From: Shewanella aestuarii
GTDB lineage: Bacteria > Pseudomonadota > Gammaproteobacteria > Enterobacterales > Shewanellaceae
Assembly (NCBI RefSeq): GCF_011765625.1
Contig: NZ_CP050313.1
Coordinates: 3,778,501 to 3,842,500, forward strand
Reading direction: 5' to 3'
DNA length: 64,000 bases
The first letter of the stretch is position 1. Each line of letters begins with the position of its first letter. The notes below the pieces were generated by a model that worked only from the letters and a program-made list of their open reading frames with translations, was not told where the DNA came from and did no database searches. A program made the translations under genes and the position numbers. Shown here in pieces: positions 1 to 8,836 of this stretch.

Positions 1-651
1 CACCCGCTATTACCACCACGGCATTATTGGGAGCGTAGTAGGTTTTATGGTATTGCTGTAAATCCGCTAAGGTCCAAGCGGCAATGTCAGACTCGTAGCC
101 AATCACCGACCAACTATATGGGTGAGCTGCAAAAGCCACACTTTTTAGTGCTTCTTGAATGGTGCGCCAGTTAGAGTTTTCAAGCCCGGTGGTGCGCTCT
201 GATTGCACAACCCCACGCTCGCTTTCAACCATTTCAGCATTGATATCTAGATTGGCAATGCGATCCGCTTCCAAATCAAATATGGTTTCAAGCGCATTTG
301 CGGGAAACCAGTTGGTGTAAACGGTCATGTCTTCTGTGGTGTAGGCGTTGTTTGCGCCACCCGCCGCCTCCATAGTGCGGTCGAACATCTTTGGTCCGTA
401 CTTTTTCGAACCATTAAACATCATGTGCTCAAAAAAATGTGAAATACCAGTAATGCCGGGAACTTCATTACGTGAGCCAACCTTCCAAAAAAGATACATG
501 TTGGCATTGGGAATAGAGCTATCCTCTAACACCATAATTTTCATGCTATTATCTAGAGTAAAGCTGTCAATATCCTTGGCAGTTGTCGCATTGACAACAG
601 ATGTCCCACAAGACCTACCAACAACAGCAACGCCGTTAGCGTATGTTTCAT
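1..651 (-). pseudogene. M16 zinc peptidase, N-terminal part, frameshifted in the signal peptide
   Basis: The gene runs off the left edge, so only the N-terminal domain is visible. It reads as an insulinase/pitrilysin-family (M16) metallopeptidase. The inverted zinc motif HFFEH lies near + positions 425-440, followed by the family sequence FNGSKKYGP and later ESERGVVQSE. An ATG at 651 with a good ribosome site (AAGGAG) opens a typical signal peptide (MKHTLTALLLLVG), but that frame stops at 553. The protease frame is open from about 610 leftward and has no start codon of its own. Adding one base near 608-615 joins the two; adding a G gives LLLLVGSCG, a good lipoprotein box. It was probably a periplasmic or outer-membrane-anchored peptidase. 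The protease part shows no second lesion, so a sequencing deletion is as likely as true decay. Confidence 0.8.
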
Positions 652-716
652 ATTTCGCTCCTTTGAGCTGTTTTCTATCATTGATTGTTAAGATGAACCG
701 TTGAAAATCAAGTGTA

Positions 717-878
717 ATACCAATCACAGTAAATAAGTGGCCAGAAATAGCGTAGGAAAAATGCGTGATAACCAGGCAGATTTTTTTGATAAGTAGTTAT
801 TCTACAATCAAAAAATCTAACGCAGTTATCAGGTATTTTCACAAGCTAGAATGATCAGTTATTTATTAGGATTGGTAT
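717..878. repeat. MITE-like intergenic repeat, copy 1 (full length)
   Basis: This is a 162-bp element bounded by ATACCAATC and GATTGGTAT. The outer 24 bases at each end are imperfect inverted repeats. The centre is a palindrome (AGATTTTTT ... AAAAAATCT) flanked by GATAAC/GTTATC. Three relatives lie at 14979, 36709 and 49626. It sits between the M16 gene start and the methyltransferase 3' end, holds no credible gene, and is about 66 bp upstream of the M16 start, so it could affect that promoter. Confidence 0.85.
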
Positions 879-995
879 AAGTTAACTTACCTTGAACAGG
901 GGCGTTGTTAATAAATTGTGTGGTTTTATTGAGTAACAATTGTATCTATTTATGTGCGGCAAAAATGTTATGCCAGTGCTGCAATGGCTTGACGA

Positions 996-1672
996 TTAGC
1001 AACGCAGAAACACCACATCATTATCTATCACTTCAAGTTGCCATTGATAATGCTCTGCAAGCCACTCAAAGGTTTCGATACTATAAAATTAATATGAGTT
1101 GGGTCGTGCTTGTAGTGCCAATTGATAAAGCTTGCATGATCTCGCACCCGCTTGGTCATAATGGCGAGCAAACCGCCCTTATTCACTAAACCTTGTAGTT
1201 GGTCAAAAATCTGTTTCGCATTAGCAATATGCTCTAACACTTCGGTCATGGTGACAAAGTCATATTGTTGGGCTAATTGCCCCATGTCTGGGTGATAAAA
1301 TAAATCATAGTTTGCCACCGACACGCCCTGTTTAGCCGCCATCTGGCTAAGCACTGCACCTTCTCCGCAGCCAAAATCGAGACCGCTGGCATCGGGCGGT
1401 ATGACCTTAAGTACTGGGGTTAAAGTTCGCGATAAAAAGCGCTGATAGCCTTCATCTGCCACGGTATTGTCATGTAAATCATAAAATGCTTTTTCGGCTT
1501 GCCTATCAAGATGAAATTGCTGGGGCACTGCGACTAATTTACACTGCTGACATTGAAAATAACTGCGCTGTTTATCTTGATGAAAAAGCACCAGCTTAGC
1601 GTGTTGGCATAAAGGGCAACTTGTTGGCGGCGATAATGCCACCGGATTGGCTTGGGTTAAATCAGCAGGCAT
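996..1672 (-). CDS. Class I SAM-dependent methyltransferase with N-terminal zinc ribbon (3' end frameshifted)
   Basis: The N-terminus has a four-cysteine zinc ribbon (CPLC near residue 19 and CQQC near 41). A Rossmann methyltransferase core follows, with motif I LDFGCGEG near residue 98 and TEVLEHI at the acidic/post-II region, so it should transfer a methyl group from SAM. The substrate cannot be told. As sequenced, the frame ends at 1028 with an out-of-family tail. Adding one A/T in the four-base run at 1085-1088 continues the protein as NFYSIETFEWLAEHYQWQ to a stop at 996, a normal end for this family, giving 225 residues. It is last in a close same-strand group (gaps of 9 and 11 bases) with the small secreted protein and tapT. 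Confidence 0.8.
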
Positions 1673-1683
1673 GAAGGTCTCGA

Positions 1684-2073
1684 TTAGTCTTGTTTTATTG
1701 GTGTTTCTTCGGTGATTTTTCGCTCTTTACCCGCCGCTTCTTGAGCTTGCCTTAAGTATTTATTTTCACGCTCAGCGCGTTCATCAAACTGGGCTTTGGC
1801 TTTTTCACGTTGTTTATCTTGCCACTCACCATGTTGTTGACGCGCTAATATTTCTTGCTCACGTTCAGCACTACCCTTTGCTGCAGCACGAGCTTTTTCA
1901 AGCTGAGTCTGCTCAAGCTTTTTAGAGTCGATGCGGCCTTGCTCGGCTTGTTTTTCAAGCGACAACTTTCTACGTGGCTTTTCAGGGTTTATCTCATCGA
2001 TAGACTCTGCAGCCCAACTCGCGCTTGGGCATAATAACGCCGCACAGATTAATCCACTGAATAATGCTTTCAT
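1684..2073 (-). CDS. Small secreted charged coiled-coil-like protein, unknown function
   Basis: A protein of 129 residues with a clear Sec signal peptide (MKALFSGLICAALLCPSASWA, cleavage after about residue 21). The rest is highly charged, rich in Glu, Lys, Arg, Gln and Ala, with helical heptad-like stretches such as LEKARAAAKGSAEREQE. No catalytic motif or cysteine is seen in the mature part. It lies between tapT and the methyltransferase gene, with gaps of only 9 and 11 bases, so it is probably co-transcribed. I do not recognise a family; a periplasmic helical protein is the most that can be said. Confidence 0.75.
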   Translation of the reverse strand: MKALFSGLICAALLCPSASWAAESIDEINPEKPRRKLSLEKQAEQGRIDSKKLEQTQLEKARAAAKGSAEREQEILARQQHGEWQDKQREKAKAQFDERAERENKYLRQAQEAAGKERKITEETPIKQD

Positions 2074-2082
2074 TGACTGTCC

Positions 2083-2691
2083 TTACTTATCTTGGTAATC
2101 ATAACGCGCTTTAACCTCTATAGGCATGGCTTGCAGCCTATGTTGCACCATAGCCTCAAAAGCTGCAAATAATGGCGTAGTATCTACACGGCTATCAAGC
2201 GCTGTTAGCACCAATGCTGTTGCTTCAAGCGTCGACAAACTATCACTGCGTTTAGCCTTGCGAATGATATATTGCGACTCATGATTTACCTCCAAATGCA
2301 GCGCAGGGTATTTTGCTAACCAAGGGTTTGATTGCAACAGGCGATATACCTTGCGCCAAGTCCCATCCAGTAAAATGATAATCGCATCAACCGGTGCGTT
2401 TGCTTGGGCAACCGTTTGACTCGTGTCACTGGGATATACCAAATATATCGGCTTATTTGCTTGAGCTAAGTATGCTTGTAAATCAGCAAAATCTTCAGCC
2501 GTTTCACCCACAAACACCTGCAACTGCGGCATCACGAGGCGCATTAACCGAACGGTATTTTTGGCATGATTTACTTCACTGGGATGCTGCATTACAACCA
2601 CATTTGTGTGTACCTGCAATGGACGAATTGCATGGCACACACAAGCACTTTGTGGGTAATGGCAAATTGAGCAATATTGACGTTTTGACAA
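2083..2691 (-). CDS. tapT: tRNA-uridine aminocarboxypropyltransferase (DTW-domain protein)
   Basis: A 202-residue DTW-domain protein of the YfiP/TapT family, which transfers the 3-amino-3-carboxypropyl group of SAM to a uridine of tRNA (acp3U, position 47 in E. coli). The sequence shows an N-terminal zinc site (C7, C10, C17, C19), HPSE at 36-39, the signature in the variant form DGTW at 109-112, and SxLEA near residue 152. Length fits the family. It is the first gene of a tight three-gene minus-strand group. The role is inferred from family motifs. Confidence 0.88.
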   Translation of the reverse strand: MSKRQYCSICHYPQSACVCHAIRPLQVHTNVVVMQHPSEVNHAKNTVRLMRLVMPQLQVFVGETAEDFADLQAYLAQANKPIYLVYPSDTSQTVAQANAPVDAIIILLDGTWRKVYRLLQSNPWLAKYPALHLEVNHESQYIIRKAKRSDSLSTLEATALVLTALDSRVDTTPLFAAFEAMVQHRLQAMPIEVKARYDYQDK

Positions 2692-2724
2692 AATAACAAG
2701 TTCAGAGAAATTATCTATTTAATT

Positions 2725-3936
2725 TTACACATGCTGCTCTTGATGCCAATGATTAAAGCGGCTCATTGCCATAATGCACAACAATAAACAGCTAAATCCG
2801 CCCATCACCAATGCTACGGCATAAGGGGCCGGAATAGAGGTCATTTGAATCAAACCGGTAATGACTGATGCTCCCATCATTTGTATACAACCTAGCATCG
2901 CAGTCGCGGTCCCCGCTCTTTCTCCAAAGCCTGCTAAAGCCATTGAAGTCGCAGGGCCAAGTAAAATAGCAAAACCAATACATAGCAACATCATAGGTAA
3001 CATAAAGGCCATCCCAGCTGCTAATCCAGTCTCAGGACCTACGAGTTGCATGATGATTTCAATCACTGCTGATAACACCATAACACTTAACGCAACGATC
3101 ACCCCGGGGCGATTGCCAATCCGCTTTATTAATACCGGCGCAGCAAAACAAGCTACTATATTGACCAATGCATTGACTCCAAACAAACCACTAAAGGCAA
3201 GCTCTGAAATACCTAGCTTACCAATCAACCACACGGGTGAATAAGACACATAACAAAGGATCGATGCCATAGCGATCATGCAGGCAGTAGCATAAAACAT
3301 AAAATGAGCGTCGCTAATTACCGGCTTATATCTAGCCCAGTTATATAATTTTCCACTTGAGTCAGTGTTTAATGGGCGGGTTTCAGGAAATTTAAAACCA
3401 ACGATTATCAGCACCACAATGGCGTAAGCTACCATAAACAAAAACGTTGAGCGCCAGCCAAACTGCAAAGCTAACATCCCACCTAAGGTGGGGGCTAACG
3501 CAGGAATAACACAGATCATTCCATTGAGATAACTGTACATAGTGGCGCTTTCTTTACTGGTGTAGCAGTCACGCACCGCACTAAATACCACAATTGAGGT
3601 TGAGCAAGCCGCTAACCCTTGAAACACTCGAGCCAATTGCAGTAGCTCAAAATCAATCGAATATGCCGCCAGCAAGCTACTGACACCGTACAGTACAATA
3701 CCGAATATGGCGACAGGCCTTCGACCAAATCGATCCGCTAAAGGGCCTATCAATAGCTGACCTAGCCCCATCGAAAACATAAATAACACTAAAGTTGATT
3801 GTATCTGGCTATCCGTTACGCCGAACTCCAGCGCCATCGTTGGCATGGAAGGTAAATAAATATCAATGGCTAACGGGCTTAATACCACCATCAGCATTAA
3901 CAAAGGCAACAAATGACGTCGCATAACTGTTCTCAC
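2725..3936 (-). CDS. Bcr/CflA-family multidrug efflux MFS transporter
   Basis: A 403-residue, 12-helix major facilitator of the Bcr/CflA (DHA1) drug:proton antiporter type. The N-terminus LSPLAIDIYLPSMPTMA is characteristic, followed by the loop 2-3 motif GPLADRFGRRP (about residues 63-73) and motif C around residues 140-155 (IPALAPTLGG). It should export drugs or small metabolites from cytoplasm to periplasm. A LysR regulator is divergent, with about 100 bp between the starts, and is the likely controller. Substrate unknown. Confidence 0.9.
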   Translation of the reverse strand: MRTVMRRHLLPLLMLMVVLSPLAIDIYLPSMPTMALEFGVTDSQIQSTLVLFMFSMGLGQLLIGPLADRFGRRPVAIFGIVLYGVSSLLAAYSIDFELLQLARVFQGLAACSTSIVVFSAVRDCYTSKESATMYSYLNGMICVIPALAPTLGGMLALQFGWRSTFLFMVAYAIVVLIIVGFKFPETRPLNTDSSGKLYNWARYKPVISDAHFMFYATACMIAMASILCYVSYSPVWLIGKLGISELAFSGLFGVNALVNIVACFAAPVLIKRIGNRPGVIVALSVMVLSAVIEIIMQLVGPETGLAAGMAFMLPMMLLCIGFAILLGPATSMALAGFGERAGTATAMLGCIQMMGASVITGLIQMTSIPAPYAVALVMGGFSCLLLCIMAMSRFNHWHQEQHV

Positions 3937-4039
3937 AACTTAATAAAATAAAGAATCACAGCTTTAATTATAATTGATACATGGTATGCACAGAAATGAT
4001 ATAAAATCAGAAGTGAATTTCCACCAAGGAATAACAGGT

Positions 4040-4996
4040 ATGAATTTAGACAACCTTTCTCGTATTGATTTAAACCTATTGGTGACACTGCAAGTGTTGC
4101 TAGAAGAGCAAAGTGTCACACGTGCAGCACACCGTTTGCATCTTAGCCAATCAGCTTTAAGTAAAAGTTTGCAACGCTTACGAGAAACTCTAGATGACCC
4201 ATTATTCCAACGTACCGCCCATGGCTTAAAACCCACTGCACACGCGTTAGCCTTAGGGCAGCAATTACCTCAAGTTTTGCAGCATTTATATCAGCTAACC
4301 CAGCCGCCAAGTTTTACCCCGCAAACCAGTGAGCGACATTTTTCATTTTCGATAGTTGAAAGTGCTTACGAGACGTTATTCCCGTATTTTATCGGGCCAT
4401 TAATTCAGCAAGCGCCTCAGGTTAAATTGGATTCTTATGTATGGACTGAGAAGTCGATGCACGATTTACAACAAGGCCAAATCGACATTGGTATTGCAGG
4501 GCGTGATATTCAATCACCACTCACAGCAACCACCGATAACCTTGCCGATGGCATTGAATGCCAAACCCTATTTAATGATCATCAAGTGTGTTTGGTGCGC
4601 GAAAACCACCCCATTCTAGAGCAAATAAACAAGGGCAAATGGGATATGCAAACCTATTTAAGCTTACGCCATGTGCAAGTGCGCTGTGAAGGCAACAAGT
4701 GGTGGGCATTAGATTATTACCTTGCCAACAAAAACTTACACCGAGACTTATCCGCAACCGTACCCGACTTTTACGGTGCCGCCAGTATTTGTGCTCACAC
4801 AGATTTAATATTCACTTTACCTTCAAGCTTTGCCAAGCATGCGCAAAAGCTCTATCCATTAACGCAAATTACCTTGCCATTTGAATTTATGCCCATGGCC
4901 TATGTTTTAATGTGGCACGAAAGAAACAACCAAGAGCCCGGTCATCAATGGCTGCGAGAGATGATATTTAATAGCGTGAGCCAAGCGACACCCTAA
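4040..4996 (+). CDS. LysR-family transcriptional regulator (divergent from the Bcr/CflA exporter)
   Basis: A LysR regulator. The winged helix is at the N-terminus (LNLLVTLQVLLEEQSVTRAA, then LSQSALSKSLQRLRETL), followed by a PBP2-like effector domain. An upstream ATG at 3974 would add 22 residues. The ATG at 4040 is preferred because it gives the family's usual start (MNLDNLSRIDLNLL) and has AAGGA nine bases upstream. It probably controls the divergent drug exporter and itself from the shared intergenic region. The effector is unknown. Confidence 0.88.
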   Translation: MNLDNLSRIDLNLLVTLQVLLEEQSVTRAAHRLHLSQSALSKSLQRLRETLDDPLFQRTAHGLKPTAHALALGQQLPQVLQHLYQLTQPPSFTPQTSERHFSFSIVESAYETLFPYFIGPLIQQAPQVKLDSYVWTEKSMHDLQQGQIDIGIAGRDIQSPLTATTDNLADGIECQTLFNDHQVCLVRENHPILEQINKGKWDMQTYLSLRHVQVRCEGNKWWALDYYLANKNLHRDLSATVPDFYGAASICAHTDLIFTLPSSFAKHAQKLYPLTQITLPFEFMPMAYVLMWHERNNQEPGHQWLREMIFNSVSQATP

Positions 4997-5201
4997 AATA
5001 ACTGGCTAAAAAGATCACTATACGGAAGGTTGACTCATTGGCGATTAATGGCGTTAAGGCCATTTAGGCACAATGCTGCTTCAGCACCCGAACAAGGCTG
5101 AACATTAACCAGACTTAACGTGACATAATATGTCTACAAAGGCACACTAGCCCTAAATCGTTGTTATCCTCTTTATCGACGCGTCGCTTTTAGGAGCCAT
5201 T

Positions 5202-5555
5202 ATGAGATTTAACCCATCATTTAGCACTGCTAATTTAAAAAATCGTTTGATCACAATTAACCCAATTGTGGCTTTTGCGTCATTAGTCATCATTATGTTT
5301 TTATCGATTTTTTTACTGCCATTCATCTTACTTTTTGCAGTATTAAGCTTTATCACCATGCAGATTTTAGGGCGTAGATTTACTGCTAGAATGCAGCCAT
5401 TTGCGGCAAGGGCACAGCAACAGTATCAGGATATTTATCAAGGTCGTAGTGATATACAACGTGAGCAACGTGCACCTTTCACCGATATGTTTTCATCTCA
5501 AGCTAACAAGCCATCTCACCACAGTGGTCGCACATTCGAGCATCAAGCAGATTAA
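5202..5555 (+). CDS. Small membrane protein, unknown function
   Basis: A 117-residue protein. Residues about 22-58 are strongly hydrophobic (VAFASLVIIMFLSIFLLPF and ILLFAVLSFITMQIL), giving one or two membrane helices. A polar, Gln/Arg-rich C-terminal half probably faces the cytoplasm. The start has a strong ribosome site (TAGGAGCCATT before ATG). A rho-independent terminator follows at 5599. No family was recognised. The preceding 205 bases (4997-5201) hold no gene I can support, probably just its promoter. Confidence 0.75.
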   Translation: MRFNPSFSTANLKNRLITINPIVAFASLVIIMFLSIFLLPFILLFAVLSFITMQILGRRFTARMQPFAARAQQQYQDIYQGRSDIQREQRAPFTDMFSSQANKPSHHSGRTFEHQAD

Positions 5556-5598
5556 TTAAGAAGTCACTGACTCGCTTAATGGATTCGCCCCATTGGTT

Positions 5599-5624
5599 AG
5601 CCTGGCATCACAGTCAGGCTTTTT
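5599..5624 (+). terminator. Rho-independent terminator after the small membrane protein
   Basis: A six-base-pair stem AGCCTG/CAGGCT with a ten-base loop, followed directly by TTTTT. It lies 44 bases after the stop at 5555. Confidence 0.7.
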
Positions 5625-5660
5625 GCTAAGTTCTAAGCTAATTTGCACATCAATGACTGG

Positions 5661-5700
5661 TCTCAACATTGCTCAACATTGCTCAACATTGCTCAACCTT
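5661..5700. repeat. Four-unit 10-bp tandem repeat
   Basis: Four head-to-tail copies of a 10-base unit (GCTCAACATT). The first and last copies differ by one base each. It lies between a terminator and the 3' end of the Sel1-repeat gene, so it is not translated. Copy number could vary by slippage. Confidence 0.8.
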
Positions 5701-5705
5701 AGGCA

Positions 5706-7187
5706 TCAGATAAGCAAACGCTTAGCTTCTAATAACGCCGTTAACTCATCTTCAGAAGGGGTTAGCTCAATCACCCGCTCAATTTGCATTAATAGTGATT
5801 GCCATAATGGCTCAATCACTTGCAGCTGAATCTCGTTACTATTTTGCATTGCATGAAGTTTAGCTTGAGTCAGTAAATAGGCTGATTGCATCACATCAAT
5901 TCTACCTAAAATCCCATCAGCCAACGCCACACTAAGCTCAATCATTGCGGCCACATTATGGCCATATTTAATCACATCATGCAGATAAGCTTCCGCTTTG
6001 ACTAATGCCTCCTTAGAAGCACAATCATCATGCAATATTTGCGTTGCGCAGTGCAGCATGGCATCTAACTGACCTTGGCTTGCGGCCTCTTGTAACCATC
6101 TGTCACTTTCAGCCTCATCCTGCTGGCAACCTTCACCATTAGCAAGCATTAACGCCAAGTGATACATGGCATGCGGGTAGCCAGATTGCGCAGCTTTATT
6201 GACCCACAGATAGGCTTGCTCAAGCTGTTGCGACTGATAAAACAGCACCCCTAAGTTCGACATGGCTTCAACATTTTCAGCCTCAGCAGCTTGGGTCAGT
6301 AATGTCTGCGCTTTGGCCAAATCTACCTTAAATGCTTGGCTTCCCACCAAATAGAAATACCCCAACAAAGCTTGTGCTTCAACCACGCCAACACTTGCCG
6401 CTTTGGCAATGAAAAGCTCGCCCTGCTTACTTTGTGCTTTTTGTTGAGCTTGAGCATCCTCTTTTGATGGGTGTGCGTTTGCCACAGCAGAAATCTGATC
6501 ATAACCATGTAAAAGGCTCACGCCATGCTCAAATAATGCAGCATCTTCAAAGGGTGCAGCCTGAGCAAACCAGTAAGCAGCCTGACTGAACAAACGCTGC
6601 ACTTCTGCAGCAGTATTATCTACTGACGTTTGATCAAGGCTTACGGTATTGGCTTGTTCTTGTGCCATTAACGCTTGGGCTTTAAACGACATGGCCACCA
6701 AATATTGCGCATGGTGATCATTGTGCATCATGGCGCGATAACACAAGTCACGTCCGGCAAATGAATCAAAGGCCACAAAGCGATATTTAGGTAAAGCCTG
6801 CTCACATAGCTGAGCAGAAACTTTGCTGACTAAAGCCAATATTTGATGAATAGACTTTTCCGCAAGCGCCACTAACTGTGCTTGAGTTAAATGGTATTTT
6901 TCAGGATGAGCACCGCGATTACCGTCTGCCCGAAGCTTATGCATTGCACGAATGGCGGTCACATCAAGCAATCGATGTTGATTCAATTGCTCAATGCGAT
7001 CATACAAATTAGGACTGGTAAATTGCAGCTGTTGTTGCTTAGCCACTAATGCAGCTAATTTATGAGTAAAACTGCGGACAAATACCAACGCTTGAGTGGG
7101 AATATCCCTGACATAACTTTTCGCACAGGCATAATCCTCACCCAGCTCCGTTGAGAATTGACTAACAAACTCAATATCGGTTATCAA
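5706..7187 (-). CDS. Sel1-repeat (SLR) protein with N-terminal DUF4145-like domain
   Basis: A soluble protein of about 490 residues. The N-terminal ~120 residues resemble the DUF4145-like helical domain found before Sel1 repeats (LRADGNRGAHPEKY). From about residue 140 come tetratricopeptide-like Sel1 units, for example AAEAENVEAMSNLGVLFY, AAQSGYPHAMYHLALMLANG and AASQGQLDAMLHCA. Such repeats usually mediate protein-protein contacts. The first in-frame start codon, at 7202, is a TTG. The TTG at 7187 (ITDIEFVSQ) is preferred because AAGGGGA sits six bases upstream. It ends close to the tandem repeat and lies just downstream of a YciC-like membrane gene on the same strand. Partner unknown. Confidence 0.8.
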   Translation of the reverse strand: MITDIEFVSQFSTELGEDYACAKSYVRDIPTQALVFVRSFTHKLAALVAKQQQLQFTSPNLYDRIEQLNQHRLLDVTAIRAMHKLRADGNRGAHPEKYHLTQAQLVALAEKSIHQILALVSKVSAQLCEQALPKYRFVAFDSFAGRDLCYRAMMHNDHHAQYLVAMSFKAQALMAQEQANTVSLDQTSVDNTAAEVQRLFSQAAYWFAQAAPFEDAALFEHGVSLLHGYDQISAVANAHPSKEDAQAQQKAQSKQGELFIAKAASVGVVEAQALLGYFYLVGSQAFKVDLAKAQTLLTQAAEAENVEAMSNLGVLFYQSQQLEQAYLWVNKAAQSGYPHAMYHLALMLANGEGCQQDEAESDRWLQEAASQGQLDAMLHCATQILHDDCASKEALVKAEAYLHDVIKYGHNVAAMIELSVALADGILGRIDVMQSAYLLTQAKLHAMQNSNEIQLQVIEPLWQSLLMQIERVIELTPSEDELTALLEAKRLLI

Positions 7188-7224
7188 ACAATTCCCCTTC
7201 AAAGCTTTTATCTAGCCAACTTAA

Positions 7225-7959
7225 CTAGATTTCAGTGTGATCATCTTCTGCTGGCTCATCAGTCACAGGCTTACTCACCATGTATAAACGGAATAAGGCG
7301 ACGTTAACGAATAAACCGAAGAAAGCAAAAATAGTGTCGGAAATAAGCTGTAATGGAAATCCTACTGGCGCTACCGTTTGCGATATTGCGCCGCCAATTA
7401 CAGATAGTGGCAAATAAAGCATTAATATTGTTATGGTTTTTAACACTATAGGACCAGAAAATACAAAGCTGCGTTTCATGGCTTCAAGCGGGGTTAGCTG
7501 CTCAACAATTACCATAAAATTGACAAAAGCAAGGCGCGCAAATAGATAAAAGCTAATGACTAAGCCTACCAACCAAAAAGACCCAAAAGCCGCAAACAGC
7601 ATAAATGGCAACAGAATCGCAATACCAGAGAAAACCCCCGCAAGTAATAACGGCGGCACATATTGGAAGCTTTGCTTCATTACCATAGCAGGGGTGACAT
7701 CATGCCCGCGAGAGCGAACATCTAAATACAAGGTTAACGCCGCAATTAAAAATGAAAACACAATTAATAACAGCATCATGGCTGCGGCATGAATACCACC
7801 AAATTGTGGGTTTTCAACATCAGCGTTCAACATTTCATTACCCAACCATAATTGGATAACCACTTGAATAAGTAAAAGCGGAAACGTTAGCGCCGCCAAT
7901 TGCTGTAGATGATTACGAAAAAAATTATAAGCTTCAGTCAATATCGCTGACAGTGACAT
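7225..7959 (-). CDS. YciC/UPF0259-like inner-membrane protein
   Basis: A membrane protein of 244 residues with about six helices (for example MMLLLIVFSFLIAALTLYL). The conserved segment EQLTPLEAMKRSFVFS near residue 150 is typical of YciC-like proteins. The frame opens at 8028, but the ATG at 7959 (MSLSAILTEAYNFFRNH) gives the family's usual start and is preceded by GGA at nine bases. It shares strand and a short gap (37 bases) with the Sel1 gene. Function is unknown in the family. Confidence 0.75.
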   Translation of the reverse strand: MSLSAILTEAYNFFRNHLQQLAALTFPLLLIQVVIQLWLGNEMLNADVENPQFGGIHAAAMMLLLIVFSFLIAALTLYLDVRSRGHDVTPAMVMKQSFQYVPPLLLAGVFSGIAILLPFMLFAAFGSFWLVGLVISFYLFARLAFVNFMVIVEQLTPLEAMKRSFVFSGPIVLKTITILMLYLPLSVIGGAISQTVAPVGFPLQLISDTIFAFFGLFVNVALFRLYMVSKPVTDEPAEDDHTEI

Positions 7960-8108
7960 AAATATGATTCCAAAAACGACTTTAATTAATATGCGGCTAA
8001 GGATACCCAAAAACGATTGAATTTGCACAAATCAATCTTTAGTTATGTCGTAAAGATGTAAAAAAAGTTAACATGCGCAATGATTGTATTTACCGAAGGA
8101 TTGATTGT

Positions 8109-8642
8109 ATGAATCGCTTGATCATTGCTAGCACTATTTTATCTGCCACATTATTAACCTCGCCAGCCCAAGCGGGATGGTTAGACAAGGTCACCGACAC
8201 AGCGGCTAAAACCGTTACTGAAAACTCAGGTGTTGCTGGCGGTTTTGCGGATAACGCTCTTGTGGGTAATGTGATGTCACAACTAGGCTTGAATGAGACA
8301 CAAGCTGCGGGCGGTTTAGGTTCATTACTTAGCTTGGCGCAATCAAATTTAGGCGATAATGATTTTAGCCAGCTTAGCGACAGTATTCCGGGTACCGATG
8401 CCTTACTTGCTGCCGTGCCTAGCTTAGATTCAAGCTCTGGCATGTCAGGTTTACTATCTAAGGCCGGTGATATTGGTGCCTCACTGCAAGGCAGTGCCAT
8501 GGTATATGACACGTTCGAAAAGTTGGGTATTTCAAAAGATTACATTGTCCCTATGGTAGATATTGCCAAACAATATCTACAAAGCCAATCTGGCGATGGC
8601 ACAGTTGATTTGTTAATGAAAGGCCTAGGCTCTATTTTATAA
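8109..8642 (+). CDS. DUF2780-family secreted protein (VcgC/VcgE-like)
   Basis: A protein of 177 residues with a Sec signal peptide ending SPAQA before GWLDKVTD. The mature part is Gly/Ser/Leu rich and helical (GLGSLLSLAQSNLGDNDFSQ) and ends with KGLGSIL, as in DUF2780 proteins. The frame opens at 8073, but ATG 8109 follows GAAGGA and begins the signal peptide. A terminator lies at 8767. It is monocistronic and divergent from the YciC-like gene. No biochemical role is known to me. Confidence 0.8.
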   Translation: MNRLIIASTILSATLLTSPAQAGWLDKVTDTAAKTVTENSGVAGGFADNALVGNVMSQLGLNETQAAGGLGSLLSLAQSNLGDNDFSQLSDSIPGTDALLAAVPSLDSSSGMSGLLSKAGDIGASLQGSAMVYDTFEKLGISKDYIVPMVDIAKQYLQSQSGDGTVDLLMKGLGSIL

Positions 8643-8766
8643 CAGTCTATTATTCGATAAGTTTTAGCCAAAGGTTTCATTATAAGGCTTATTAGAAACT
8701 GACTTAACGAGGTTAATTTAACTCTGCTGTTAACGCGGTTTAGATAACAAACCTAAACATAAATTA

Positions 8767-8799
8767 ATGCCGAGCTCGTCGCTCGGCATTGTTGTTTTT
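8767..8799 (+). terminator. Rho-independent terminator after the DUF2780 gene
   Basis: A perfect nine-base-pair stem ATGCCGAGC/GCTCGGCAT with a five-base loop, followed by TGTTGTTTTT. Confidence 0.85.
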
Positions 8800-8836
8800 G
8801 CTACGATAAAGTATCTGTGCACCTTGAGGGGCTATT

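Noticed and set aside
905..1189. Open frame of 94 codons on the plus strand beside repeat copy 1
   Set aside because: It runs antisense over the methyltransferase 3' end, has no ribosome site and no family resemblance.
8090..8512. 140-codon frame antisense to the DUF2780 gene
   Set aside because: A shadow frame of a gene with a clear signal peptide and terminator on the other strand.
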